From positions 1 through 53,016 of the forward strand of contig JAJPJB010000091.1 in NCBI GenBank assembly GCA_021324465.1: a stretch of DNA of 53,016 nucleotides. Reading direction: 5' to 3'. The stretch's first letter is position 1. Every line of letters begins with the position of its first letter. Position numbers and translations under genes: made by a program. This document shows, piece by piece, positions 45,475-53,016 of the stretch. This DNA is from Hyphomicrobiaceae bacterium. GTDB lineage: Bacteria; Pseudomonadota; Alphaproteobacteria; Rhizobiales; Xanthobacteraceae. The notes beneath the pieces were generated by a model. It had not been told where the DNA came from. It saw only the letters and a list, made by a program, of their open reading frames with translations, and did no database searches.

Positions 45475-45634
45475 CCTTACATTGCACGGCCGACCGCGGC
45501 ACCGGAAAGACTTCAAGTCAAGGATGCCATAGCCGTTTGCAAGCAAAGGCTATGGCATCGCCGCAGGCGGCGGCCTTCGGCCGTCCTTGAGTTGAATTTT
45601 TCCCGGTGCTTCCATGTGGCCATGCAATGTAAGG
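45475..45634. repeat. 160-bp MITE-like nested inverted repeat
   Basis: The ends are CCTTACATTGCA and its exact reverse complement; with one mismatch the arms extend to 17 bp. Inside, GCACCGG..CAAGGA pairs with TCCTTG..CCGGTGC, and GCCATAGCC pairs with GGCTATGGC around a 13-nt loop. It has no ORF and no clear target duplication. The element fills the middle of the 452-nt gap 45310-45761; I see nothing else in that gap. Confidence 0.7.
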
Positions 45635-45761
45635 ATTGCTTCGCGCCGATAGCGGCAGACTTACCGGTGCCGACACCGTCTTCTCAGCCACCCATTTCAA
45701 CTATAAAGACCGGCCCGAATTCCTCACAACACCCCCGAACACTCACCTCTGCGGAACCCCA

Positions 45762-48107
45762 ATGGACGCGACCACGGACAAGACGAACGCTCATTCCTTT
45801 CACGGCCGCGTCGAGGACGAGCCTTTGGTGCGCGGGCGCGGCCGCTATGTCGCCGACGCGCCGCTGCCGAACCAGGCCTATGCGTTCTTCGTGCGCTCGC
45901 CGCATGCCTCCGCCAAGATCGTAAGCATCGATACGGCCGCCGCCGCCGCGATGCGCGACGTGATTGCGGTCCTGACCGCAAAGGACATGGAGAGCGTCGG
46001 CAATATCTCGCGCCATCCGCCGGTGCCGGGTCGCGGCGGCGCCAAGCTCGTGATCCCGCATCGGCCGGCGCTGGCCGGCGAGCGGGTCGTGCATATCGGC
46101 GAGCCGGTGGCCATGGTGATCGCCGAGAGCGCGCTCGCCGCGCAGGACGCCGCCGAATTCGTCCATGTCGAATATGAGGAGTCCACGCCGGTGGTGGACG
46201 CGCGCGACGCGCTGCGCCCCGGTGCGCCGCAGATCTGGCCGGAGGCGCCCGGCAATCTCGCCGTCGATTGGCCCGGCCCCAATCCCGATCCCGCCGCCAA
46301 CGCCGCCGAGGTCGCGCATATCTTCGCCTCGGCCAAATATGTGGCGCGCACGGCGGAGCTGAACCAACGCCTCGTCGTTGCCTCGATGGAGCCGCGCGGC
46401 GCCACGGCAAGCTACGACGCCGCGTCCGACAGCTATGTGATGCGTACCTGCTCGCAGGGCGCCGGCGCCATGCGCGAAAACATCATGGCGATCATGGGCT
46501 GGCCGAAGGAGAAGATTCGCGTCATCACCGAGGATGTCGGCGGCGCGTTCGGTCTGAAAACCTCCGCCTATCCGGAATATATCGCGCTGCTGGTCGCCGC
46601 GACAAAACTCAGGCGCCCGGTGCATTGGATGTCGAGCCGCTCCGAAGCATTTCTGAGCGACAATCAGGGCCGCGACATCTTTACCGAAGCGGAGCTGGCG
46701 CTCGACGAGAACGGAAAGTTCCTGGCGCTGCGCATTCGCAACATCGCCAATCTCGGCGCCTATATCGGCGCGGTCGGAGCCAATATTCCGACCACCAATT
46801 TCACGCGCTGCCTGCCCGGCATGTACGACATCAAGCGCATCGATGTGTCGACCAAATGCGTGTTCACCAACACGGTCCCGACCGCGCCCTACCGCGGCGC
46901 CGGCCGGCCGGAGGCAAATTACACCCTGGAACGGCTGGTCGATGAGGCGGCGCGGATTTCCGGCATCGATCCGGTCAAGTTGCGCCGGCGCAATCTGATA
47001 AAAAAATCGCAGATGCCGTACAAGACCGCGGTCGGTACCACGATCGACTCGGGCGAGTTCGAGTCGATCCTCGACAAGGCGCTCCAACTTGCCGACTACG
47101 AGCATTTCAAGCAACGCAAGCGCGAGGCGGCGCGGCGCGGCAAATATCGCGGGCTTGGCATCTCCTGCATGCTCGAACATGCCGGCGGCTCGCCGGTCGA
47201 AACGGCGGCACTGACGTTTCCGGGTGACGGCACGCTGCTGTTGAGCCTGAATGTGCAGAATACCGGCCAAGGCCATGCCACGGTGTTTCCGCAAGTGGTC
47301 GCCGAGCGGCTGGGCATTGCCGTGGCAAAAATCCGCCACCGCAACGGCGATTCGTCCAACGAGCTCCCCGGCTATGCCTCGGTCGGCTCGCGCTCGGCGA
47401 TGACGGCGGGCCATTCCATCGCCAGGGCGATCGAGACGGTGCTGCAAAAAGGTAAGCCGATTGCCGCCGCCATGCTCGAGGCCGGCGAAAGCGATATCAT
47501 GTATGAGGACGGACATTTCGCCGTCGTCGGCACCGATCGCCGTGTATCCTTGTTCGACGTCGCGGCGCGCGCCGCCGCGATGAAAAAGCGCGGGGAGATC
47601 GCCGAAGATCTCGACACCAAGGCCACAAGCGAGACCCCGCAATCCTTCCCGAACGGCTGCCATGTTGCCGAGGTCGAGATTGATCCCGACACCGGCCGTA
47701 TGACGATCGTCTCTTATGCCGCAGTCGATGATTGCGGCACGCCGCTCAACGCCACGATCGTCGAGGGCCAGCTGCACGGCTCGCTGATGCAGGGACTCGG
47801 CCAGGCGCTGATGGAAGCGACCGTCTACGACAAGGAGTCCGGCCAATTGATAACCGGCTCGTTCATGGATTACGCCATGCCGCGCGCCGATGATGCAGCG
47901 CCCCTGCGCGACGCCATGCACAACGTGCCGGCCACCACCAATCCGCTCGGCGTCAAGGGCGTCGGCGAGGCCGGCACCACCGCGGCGATTGCCGCGGTGA
48001 TGAACGCGGTCGCCGACGCGATCCCGAATGGCGCCGGCGCGCATCTGCAAATGCCGGTCACCGCGCCGAAATTGTGGGCGGCCTGTCAGCGGGCGAAGAC
48101 GGCATAA
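45762..48107 (+). CDS. CoxL-form-II-like molybdopterin-binding subunit (xanthine oxidase family)
   Basis: 781 residues from ATG 45762 (the open frame upstream to 45636 comes from the repeat). N-terminal RGRGRYVADAPL, then GEPVAMVIAES, DVGGAFGLKT, PYRGAGRPEANY (376-382 is the form II active-site loop, not AYxCSFR of true CO dehydrogenase) and GVKGVGEAGTT with the catalytic Glu near 735. It would need FAD (CoxM) and FeS (CoxS) subunits, but none is adjacent. No signal peptide. Substrate unknown. Confidence 0.9.
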   Translation: MDATTDKTNAHSFHGRVEDEPLVRGRGRYVADAPLPNQAYAFFVRSPHASAKIVSIDTAAAAAMRDVIAVLTAKDMESVGNISRHPPVPGRGGAKLVIPHRPALAGERVVHIGEPVAMVIAESALAAQDAAEFVHVEYEESTPVVDARDALRPGAPQIWPEAPGNLAVDWPGPNPDPAANAAEVAHIFASAKYVARTAELNQRLVVASMEPRGATASYDAASDSYVMRTCSQGAGAMRENIMAIMGWPKEKIRVITEDVGGAFGLKTSAYPEYIALLVAATKLRRPVHWMSSRSEAFLSDNQGRDIFTEAELALDENGKFLALRIRNIANLGAYIGAVGANIPTTNFTRCLPGMYDIKRIDVSTKCVFTNTVPTAPYRGAGRPEANYTLERLVDEAARISGIDPVKLRRRNLIKKSQMPYKTAVGTTIDSGEFESILDKALQLADYEHFKQRKREAARRGKYRGLGISCMLEHAGGSPVETAALTFPGDGTLLLSLNVQNTGQGHATVFPQVVAERLGIAVAKIRHRNGDSSNELPGYASVGSRSAMTAGHSIARAIETVLQKGKPIAAAMLEAGESDIMYEDGHFAVVGTDRRVSLFDVAARAAAMKKRGEIAEDLDTKATSETPQSFPNGCHVAEVEIDPDTGRMTIVSYAAVDDCGTPLNATIVEGQLHGSLMQGLGQALMEATVYDKESGQLITGSFMDYAMPRADDAAPLRDAMHNVPATTNPLGVKGVGEAGTTAAIAAVMNAVADAIPNGAGAHLQMPVTAPKLWAACQRAKTA

Positions 48108-48111
48108 GGTC

Positions 48112-48232
48112 TCCCGCATGCGATGCAGCATGAAATGCTGCATCGCCGGTCCGGGATCGTCGCGAACTCTGAGCCTGCGACGGTCCCGCATCTACAGCAC
48201 ACCGTTGCACGCCGCGCTGGGCCCCGGGAGAC
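48112..48232. repeat. Degenerate copy of a palindromic repeat after the CoxL-like gene
   Basis: GATGCAGCATGAAATGCTGCATC (hairpin, arms GATGCAGCAT) is followed by GTCCGGGATCGT, GAGCCTGCGACGGTCCCG and GTTGCACGCCGCGCTGGGCC. The order resembles the repeat units at 52651-52980. It could stop transcription, but no T-run is present. Confidence 0.5.
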
Positions 48233-48257
48233 AAACGAGCGAGCTCTCGCCTCTGGC

Positions 48258-48464
48258 TTACCGCCGCCTCGCCATCATCACATTCGCCACGAGGGCCGCG
48301 AGGCAGCCGAACAGCAAAATCGCGCCGCTCGCCCAGGCTGCTGCCGGCGCTAGCATCGCGATCAGGCCGGCAATGACGACGACAACGACGATCGCAAGCG
48401 CCAGCGCGCCGTCTTCGACAAACAGGCCGGCAAGCTCGCGAAAAGCTGCAGCGAGCGCGCTCAT
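48258..48464 (-). CDS. Small two-helix membrane protein
   Basis: 68 residues with two hydrophobic helices (ALAIVVVVVIAGLIAMLAP and GAILLFGCLAALVANVMM) and a basic end. Its ATG overlaps the stop of the preceding membrane-protein gene by 4 nt, so the two are co-translated and may form one complex. No known family recognised. Confidence 0.6.
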   Translation of the reverse strand: MSALAAAFRELAGLFVEDGALALAIVVVVVIAGLIAMLAPAAAWASGAILLFGCLAALVANVMMARRR

Positions 48465-49207
48465 GATGCCGGCACGGCCGCACGGCGATTGAGCAGCGCC
48501 ACCGACGCAAGCCCGGTGACCAGGAACAGCGCGATGAACCCGACAATGGCGAGATCCTCGCCGGGCCAGGCGACGCCAAAGCCCTCGCCGGTCCAGAACG
48601 TGCCAAAGGCCGAGAGCATCACGCCGACTGCAAATTTCAGCACATTCTCCGGAACGCGTGCCAACGGCTGATGGATCACAAGCCCGACGAGCGCGACCAG
48701 AAGGCAGGCGGCGGCGGCGGCCGCGCTTACCGGAACGAGCGTGCCGCGGCCCGCGCTCACCGCAACGACGATGAACACGACCTCAAGACCCTCCAGCAGC
48801 ACGGCCTTGAAGCTGGCCAAGCCGGCAAACCAATCGAGCCGCTGCGCGTGATGGCGCGCCTGGTCGCGCAATTCCGCTGTTTCGCTGGCAAAGGCGCTCG
48901 CCTCGTCATGCAGGGGAATAATGCCGGCGGCGCGCAAAATCGCCTTGCGCAGCCAGCGCATGCCGAACAGCAAAAGCAAGATGCCGATCGCAATCTGCAG
49001 CACGGCGAGCGGCGCGCGATCAAGCAGCGGCCCGAGCGCAAGCACGATCAGCGCCAGCAGCGCGAGGCCGGCACCGGCGCCGAGCCCGGCCGGCCGCCAG
49101 CCGCGCACGACGGCGACGGCCAGCACGATGGTCATCGCCTCGACCGCTTCGACCATAGCGGCGAGAAAAGCCGCCGTAACCGCCGATCCGGCATGCAAAC
49201 TGAGCAT
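48461..49207 (-). CDS. COG4280-like membrane protein with two ExxE motifs
   Basis: About 248 residues, seven or so hydrophobic segments. Two helices carry acidic pairs: MVEAVEAMTIVL (Glu20, Glu23) and LLEGLEVVFIVV (Glu139, Glu142). The second recalls the REGLE motif of FTR1 iron permeases and the pair points to an internal duplication. Start ATG 49207 has GGAG 9 nt upstream; in-frame ATGs at 49222 and 49249 are alternatives. A cation transporter is a reasonable guess but unproved. Confidence 0.7.
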   Translation of the reverse strand: MLSLHAGSAVTAAFLAAMVEAVEAMTIVLAVAVVRGWRPAGLGAGAGLALLALIVLALGPLLDRAPLAVLQIAIGILLLLFGMRWLRKAILRAAGIIPLHDEASAFASETAELRDQARHHAQRLDWFAGLASFKAVLLEGLEVVFIVVAVSAGRGTLVPVSAAAAAACLLVALVGLVIHQPLARVPENVLKFAVGVMLSAFGTFWTGEGFGVAWPGEDLAIVGFIALFLVTGLASVALLNRRAAVPAS

Positions 49208-49344
49208 TTGCTGACACTCCATGAACCGGCGGATCGCCGCAAATCGCATTGGTTTTAGGTCTGTTGCTTTCTATAGATGAGCCCTGTTGCCGCTGTGACA
49301 AGAGCGCGCCAGGTCGGACACCCGTTATAGGCATGGAGATCGCA

Positions 49345-50082
49345 ATGAGGAAAGCGGAACCGGACCGCGACGACAAGCCGCCGCTCGCCGTGCCGGTGCT
49401 GCTCAGTTTCGTCGCCGGCTATGTCGACAGCTACACCTATCTGGCGCTGTTCGGCCTATTCGCCGCGCAGGTGACCGGCAGCTTTGTCATTGCCGGCGCC
49501 GAATTCGTCACCAGCGATTACGGCATTGCCGGAAAGCTTCTCGCCATCATCGCTTTCATCGCCGCAGCCGCGATCACCACCGCGCTGATCATGCTGGTGC
49601 GCCAAGCCGGCCGCGCGACGCTTGCGCATATGCTGGCGCTGGAAGCCGCGCTGCTTGCAATCTTCGCGGTCATGATTCTGTTCGGCCCGTCGATCAAGGA
49701 TGCGCGCGACTGGCACGGCATCGCCGCCGGGCTGTTCGCCGCCGGCGCCATGGGCGCACAGAGCGTGCTGGTACGGCTTCTGATGAAAGGCATGCCGCAG
49801 ACCAATGTGATGACCGGCAATATGACTCAGCTCGGCATCGCCCTGACCGAGTTGCTCTTTGCGCGGCGCAGGCTCAAGCGCAGCGATCACAGCGCCGCCG
49901 ATATCGCCGAATTCGCGAAAGTGCGCGGGCAGCTTGTCATCGTGCTGTCGATCGCGCTTGGCTTTCTCTTTGGCGCCGCGATCGGTGCGACGGCGTTTGC
50001 GACGACCGGCTTGCGCGGGGCGCCGGTCGCGGTGGCCATTGTCGCCGGTCTCGCGGTTTGGGCGCGGGAGCGAGCGGCTTGA
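49345..50082 (+). CDS. DUF1275 (YoaK-family) membrane protein
   Basis: About 245 residues with six hydrophobic segments. LLSFVAGYVDSYTYLALFGLF at the start, VTGSFVIAGAEF, and GMPQTNVMTGNMTQLGI in the middle are typical of DUF1275. GGAG stands 6 nt before ATG 49345; ATG 49333 and 49249 are weaker. Function of the family is not established. Divergent from the membrane-protein pair. Confidence 0.85.
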   Translation: MRKAEPDRDDKPPLAVPVLLSFVAGYVDSYTYLALFGLFAAQVTGSFVIAGAEFVTSDYGIAGKLLAIIAFIAAAAITTALIMLVRQAGRATLAHMLALEAALLAIFAVMILFGPSIKDARDWHGIAAGLFAAGAMGAQSVLVRLLMKGMPQTNVMTGNMTQLGIALTELLFARRRLKRSDHSAADIAEFAKVRGQLVIVLSIALGFLFGAAIGATAFATTGLRGAPVAVAIVAGLAVWARERAA

Positions 50083-50217
50083 GCGCGCGCCTGCTGGCTG
50101 AAACAACTCTAAGACGCGCGGTCTAGCGCCAAACCTTCATTGATGCACGGTTACTATTTTGCCTGTGGCCGTGCGCGCAATGGACAAATCTGCCTCAGGC
50201 CCGGCGCGGTTTGCGCT

Positions 50218-50772
50218 CTAATCCGGCCTCGCCCGCGCTCGCGTCGCCGCACGCACCGCGCCGCGCGCCTTCACCTGCCCGACATTGCGAAACCGATGTC
50301 CGGCCGTTTCCTTCGCCCGCAGCGGCGCGCGGCTGTGCTCGTTGTTGAGATGCACGAGATGCTTGAGCATGCCCATGAAGGCCGAGCGCTCGCTCGCCTT
50401 CAGCGGCGCCAGAATGAGTCGCTGCGTCGCGAGCACCGCGGGCTCGATCTGACGAATGAGCCGTCGACCTTCCGGCGTGATCGACAGCGATTTGGTGCGC
50501 CGGTCGTGCAGCCCGTTGACGCGCTGGATCAGCCTCTTCTTCTCCAGGCGCGCCACCACGCCGCCGATCGTGGTGCGGTCGAGCGCGACCACGTTGCACA
50601 ATGCGGTCTGGTCGATCCCGGGATGGCTGCCGATTGCAACCAAGGCCGCATATTGCACCGGCGTCATGTCGAAGGCCTTGGCCTGATCGAGGAACAGGGC
50701 AAAGGAGATCTGATGCAGCCGGCGGATGAGATGACCGGGCATTTCCAGAAGGCGCTTGTCGTCCGTCGTCAT
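50218..50772 (-). CDS. MarR-family transcriptional regulator
   Basis: About 184 residues from ATG 50772 (ATG 50850 would add 26 residues). MarR core: MTPVQYAALVAIGSHPGIDQT, LDRTTIGGVVARLEKKRLIQR, HDRRTKSLSITPEGRRLI. A basic C-terminal tail of ~25 residues (RAATRARARPD at the end) is unusual for MarR. It is divergent from the HpaB-type monooxygenase gene and probably controls it. Confidence 0.87.
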   Translation of the reverse strand: MTTDDKRLLEMPGHLIRRLHQISFALFLDQAKAFDMTPVQYAALVAIGSHPGIDQTALCNVVALDRTTIGGVVARLEKKRLIQRVNGLHDRRTKSLSITPEGRRLIRQIEPAVLATQRLILAPLKASERSAFMGMLKHLVHLNNEHSRAPLRAKETAGHRFRNVGQVKARGAVRAATRARARPD

Positions 50773-50839
50773 CGCCGTCTCGCGTTCCGCGGGCACCGCT
50801 CGCGATGCAACTCCCGGCCGCATCATGCGGCAAGCCGAA

Positions 50840-50869
50840 TTGACGCTCAAGCGCGATTATCGGTAGACT
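50840..50869 (+). promoter_or_regulatory. Putative promoter of the hpaB-like gene
   Basis: TTGACG at 50840-50845, then 18 nt, then TAGACT (50864-50869, four of six consensus bases). It lies ~135 nt upstream of the ATG, and the candidate operator follows directly. Confidence 0.4.
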
Positions 50870-50870
50870 G

Positions 50871-50893
50871 AGCATAATGATCAGCATACTGAT
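50871..50893. promoter_or_regulatory. Direct repeat and palindrome, candidate MarR site
   Basis: AGCATAATGAT (50871-50881) is followed by AGCATACTGAT (50883-50893), a 10/11 direct repeat with 12-bp period. The second copy lies within the palindrome ATCAGCATACTGAT (50880-50893, arms ATCAG/CTGAT). It sits just after the putative promoter between the divergent MarR and HpaB-type genes. Confidence 0.45.
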
Positions 50894-51003
50894 GAATTGC
50901 TGCCTGGGTTGAGCGCGGCGAAACCCAGGAGTGGCGCGGGAGCCGGCGATCGTTCCCGGATTTCGCTCTGCTCAATCCGGGCCACGTTAAAGTGGAGGAC
51001 GAC

Positions 51004-52566
51004 ATGCCCGAGCATCCCGAGGCGATCATTGCCGGCAAGAAGCGCCCGTTCACCGGCGCCGAGTTCTTGGAATCCCTGCGGGATGGCCGCGAAGTCTATA
51101 TCTATGGCGAACGCGTCAAGGACGTCACCACGCATCCGGCCTTCCGCAATGCGGCCGCCTCGGTGGCGCTGCTCTATGACGCGCTGCACGACAAAGAACA
51201 CAAGGAGGTGCTCACTGCGCCCACCGATACCGGTTCTGGCGGCTATACCCACAAATATTTCAAGGCGGCGCGCTCGCGCGAGGAGGTGATCGCACAGCGC
51301 GACGCCATCGCGGCCTGGGCGCGGCTGTCCTACGGCTGGATGGGAAGGAGTCCCGATTACAAGGCGGCATTTCTCAATACGCTCGGCGCCAATGCCGAGT
51401 TCTATGGGCAATATGCCGCCAACGCCCGCGCCTGGCACAAGCGCGGCCAGGAGGCCGTGCTTTATCTCAACCACGCGCTGGTCAATCCCCCGATCGACCG
51501 CAACAAAGCGGTCGAGCAGGTCAAGGATGTGTACATCACGGTGCAGAAGGAGACCGACGCCGGCATCTATGTTTCCGGCGCCAAGGTCGTCGCCACCAAT
51601 TCCGCGCTGACGCAATACAATTTCCTCGGCCAGAATATGGGCCAGGAGATCACCGACCCGGCGATGATCGTGATGTTCATCGCGCCGATGAACACGCCGG
51701 GGATAAAGCTCATCTGCCGGCAGTCTTATGAGTTCGCCGCGGCGGCCGCGGGCTCGCCTTTCGATTATCCACTCACCTCGCGCTTCGACGAGAACGATGC
51801 GATCTTCGTCTTCGACAATGCCTTCATCCCCTGGGAGAACGTGATCATCTACCGCGACTTCGAACGGCTGAAGAATTTCTATCCGCAATCGGGCTTTTTC
51901 AACGGTTTCACGTTGCAGGGCTGCACGCGCCTTGCCGTCAAGCTCGATTTCATTATCGGCCTGTTGGTCAAGGCCGCGCGTGCCACCGGCGTCGAGAGCT
52001 TCCGTGGCGTGCAGGCGCAGATCGGCGAAGTGATCGGCTGGCGCAATCTGTTCTGGTCGCTCACCGACGCCATGGCTTGCAATCCCGTGCCCTGGGTCAA
52101 CGGCTGCGTGCTGCCCAATGCGCGGGGCTCTGCCACCTATCGCTTGTTCATGACGGAGGCCTATCCGGCGATCCGTAACATCATTGAGAGGGTGGTCGCC
52201 TCGGGGCTGATTTATCTGCCTTCGCATGCGCGCGACTTCAAAAATCCCGATGTCGACAGATATCTCGCGCGCTTTGTGCGCGGCTCGAATGGCATCGACT
52301 ACAAGGAGCGGATCAAGATCATGAAGCTTCTTTGGGACGCGATCGGCTCAGAATTCGGCGCCCGCCACGAGCTCTACGAGATGAATTACTCCGGCAGCCA
52401 CGAGCTGATCCGCCTGTTCCAATTGCAGCAGGCGCAAGGCAATGGCGCGCTCAAAGCGATGGAAGCGCTCGCCGACCAGTGCATGGCCGATTACGACGAG
52501 GACGGCTGGAGGCACCCGGCCTATCAGAATTCGGGCGATGTAAGCCTGGTCGGGAAGATATCTTAG
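51004..52566 (+). CDS. 4-hydroxyphenylacetate 3-hydroxylase (HpaB)-family flavin monooxygenase
   Basis: 520 residues. FADH2-dependent aromatic (phenol ortho-) hydroxylase oxygenase subunit, needing a separate flavin reductase that is not seen here. Visible: FTGAEFLESLRDGREVYIYGE, PPIDRNKAVEQVKDVYITV, SGAKVVATNSALTQYNF, FDENDAIFVFDNAFIPWENV and LPSHARDF, matching the HpaB/pyoverdin-ChlX plan. GGAGG stands 6 nt before ATG 51004, so GTG 50992 is unlikely. The Arg/Ser/Thr flavin site cannot be judged from sequence alone. The substrate may be a phenolic acid. Confidence 0.9.
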   Translation: MPEHPEAIIAGKKRPFTGAEFLESLRDGREVYIYGERVKDVTTHPAFRNAAASVALLYDALHDKEHKEVLTAPTDTGSGGYTHKYFKAARSREEVIAQRDAIAAWARLSYGWMGRSPDYKAAFLNTLGANAEFYGQYAANARAWHKRGQEAVLYLNHALVNPPIDRNKAVEQVKDVYITVQKETDAGIYVSGAKVVATNSALTQYNFLGQNMGQEITDPAMIVMFIAPMNTPGIKLICRQSYEFAAAAAGSPFDYPLTSRFDENDAIFVFDNAFIPWENVIIYRDFERLKNFYPQSGFFNGFTLQGCTRLAVKLDFIIGLLVKAARATGVESFRGVQAQIGEVIGWRNLFWSLTDAMACNPVPWVNGCVLPNARGSATYRLFMTEAYPAIRNIIERVVASGLIYLPSHARDFKNPDVDRYLARFVRGSNGIDYKERIKIMKLLWDAIGSEFGARHELYEMNYSGSHELIRLFQLQQAQGNGALKAMEALADQCMADYDEDGWRHPAYQNSGDVSLVGKIS

Positions 52567-52650
52567 GTGGATGGCTGCGATGCCGCCTGGCGCAGCGTCG
52601 GCGGCGCACCGCCACAAGCGCGTTCACGCGCGTCCTCTGCGCGCCAGAGC

Positions 52651-52747
52651 GCCGCGCCCGAAAAACAAACAACGTGACGTTCCCCGGATGCGGTGCAGCG
52701 TGGAGCGAAGCGGAACGGTGCACCGCTGATCCGGGGCCTGCGCAAGC
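52651..52747. repeat. 97-bp direct repeat, copy 1
   Basis: Identical over 97 bp to 52884-52980 (offset 233). The unit carries GTGCAGCGTGGAGCGAAGCG and an internal GGTGCACCG, making a partial palindrome. It follows the HpaB gene in the 450-nt block 52567-53016, in which no gene is supported. Confidence 0.9.
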
Positions 52748-52883
52748 TCAGCTCCTGAAACATTCGAGCCTGTGACGGTCCCGGGTCGGCGGCGCACCGC
52801 TCCACTTCGTTCCGCGCTGCGCTGCGCCCGGGATACGCGGATCGATGCCGCGCTGCGCCCGGGAAACGCAGATACGACGCCGC

Positions 52884-52980
52884 GCCGCGCCCGAAAAACA
52901 AACAACGTGACGTTCCCCGGATGCGGTGCAGCGTGGAGCGAAGCGGAACGGTGCACCGCTGATCCGGGGCCTGCGCAAGC
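52884..52980. repeat. 97-bp direct repeat, copy 2
   Basis: Exact copy of 52651-52747. Both copies are followed, after different spacers of 22-25 nt, by GAGCCTGTGACGGTC, the last 15 bases of the window, so a larger tandem array may go on beyond the edge. Confidence 0.9.
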
Positions 52981-53016
52981 GTGGCGCGTGCCAAGAGCGC
53001 GGAGCCTGTGACGGTC

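Noticed and set aside
45762-48107. True aerobic CO dehydrogenase large subunit
   Set aside because: The active-site loop is PYRGAGR, not AYxCSFR, and coxM and coxS are absent.
45684-48191. Minus-strand open frame of 835 codons opposite the CoxL-like gene
   Set aside because: It mirrors the codon structure of the plus-strand gene in high-GC DNA, has no recognisable motif and no ribosome site. Several other long antisense frames (9750-11507 minus, 23848-25542 minus, 34070-35920 plus, 35578-37356 plus) are shadows for the same reason.

Overview
The window looks like chromosomal DNA of an alphaproteobacterium of the order Hyphomicrobiales, closest in style to Bradyrhizobiaceae/Xanthobacteraceae (Bradyrhizobium, Rhodopseudomonas, Pseudolabrys-like). 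The reasons are high GC with strong G/C third positions, many NitT/TauT-type ABC importers, alphaproteobacterial-type MutS and GlnD, and short palindromic repeats of the kind scattered through these genomes. No rRNA, tRNA, CRISPR array, phage module or transposase was seen.

Region 1 (1-14505) is an aromatic-acid catabolic island. The minus-strand run pcaF-ligI-ligA-ligB-ligC belongs to the protocatechuate 4,5-cleavage pathway plus a thiolase. It starts from a good sigma70-like promoter whose -35 box lies inside a perfect 19-bp palindrome. A MarR regulator (gtg start) is divergent from a LivK-type binding protein, with a perfect 17-bp inverted repeat between them. After the binding protein come enoyl-CoA hydratase, feruloyl-CoA synthetase-like ligase, thiolase, SDR dehydrogenase and 4-hydroxybenzoyl-CoA thioesterase. 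This is a full CoA-dependent, beta-oxidative set for shortening hydroxycinnamates (p-coumarate, ferulate) to 4-hydroxybenzoate or vanillate, which would feed the lig pathway. An ACMSD-like amidohydrolase and an MHS-family transporter follow.

Region 2 (14506-27390) holds housekeeping genes: mutS, with a palindromic repeat embedded in frame; a membrane protein; osmC; an ssuABC-like importer; glnD; and a class A penicillin-binding protein. glnD is split by an in-frame TGA at codon 296, where related GlnD proteins, as I remember them, have a conserved cysteine.

Region 3 (27391-34138) holds an isoquinoline-oxidoreductase-type molybdopterin subunit with a Tat signal and no FeS partner, a SnoaL/NTF2-like protein, a small secreted protein, two tandem aldo/keto reductases and a Bcr/CflA-type efflux protein.

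Region 4 (34193-45309) is a minus-strand catabolic cluster: amidohydrolase, Ldh-type dehydrogenase, TetR regulator, Gfo/Idh/MocA oxidoreductase, DUF993 aldolase-like protein, TIM-barrel isomerase, and a four-gene NitT/TauT importer. The TetR gene sits next to a promoter with an operator-like palindrome. Between the catabolic genes and the importer lies a gene graveyard: the 3' ends of a cyclase-family gene, a BKACE (DUF849) gene and probably an Ldh-type gene.

Region 5 (45310-53016) holds a 160-bp MITE-like inverted repeat, an orphan CoxL-form-II molybdopterin subunit, two membrane proteins with an FTR1-like ExxE signature in one, a DUF1275 protein, a MarR regulator divergent from an HpaB-type flavin monooxygenase, and a terminal block with a perfect 97-bp direct repeat. 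All calls come from reading the sequence and remembered family features; no database search was run.
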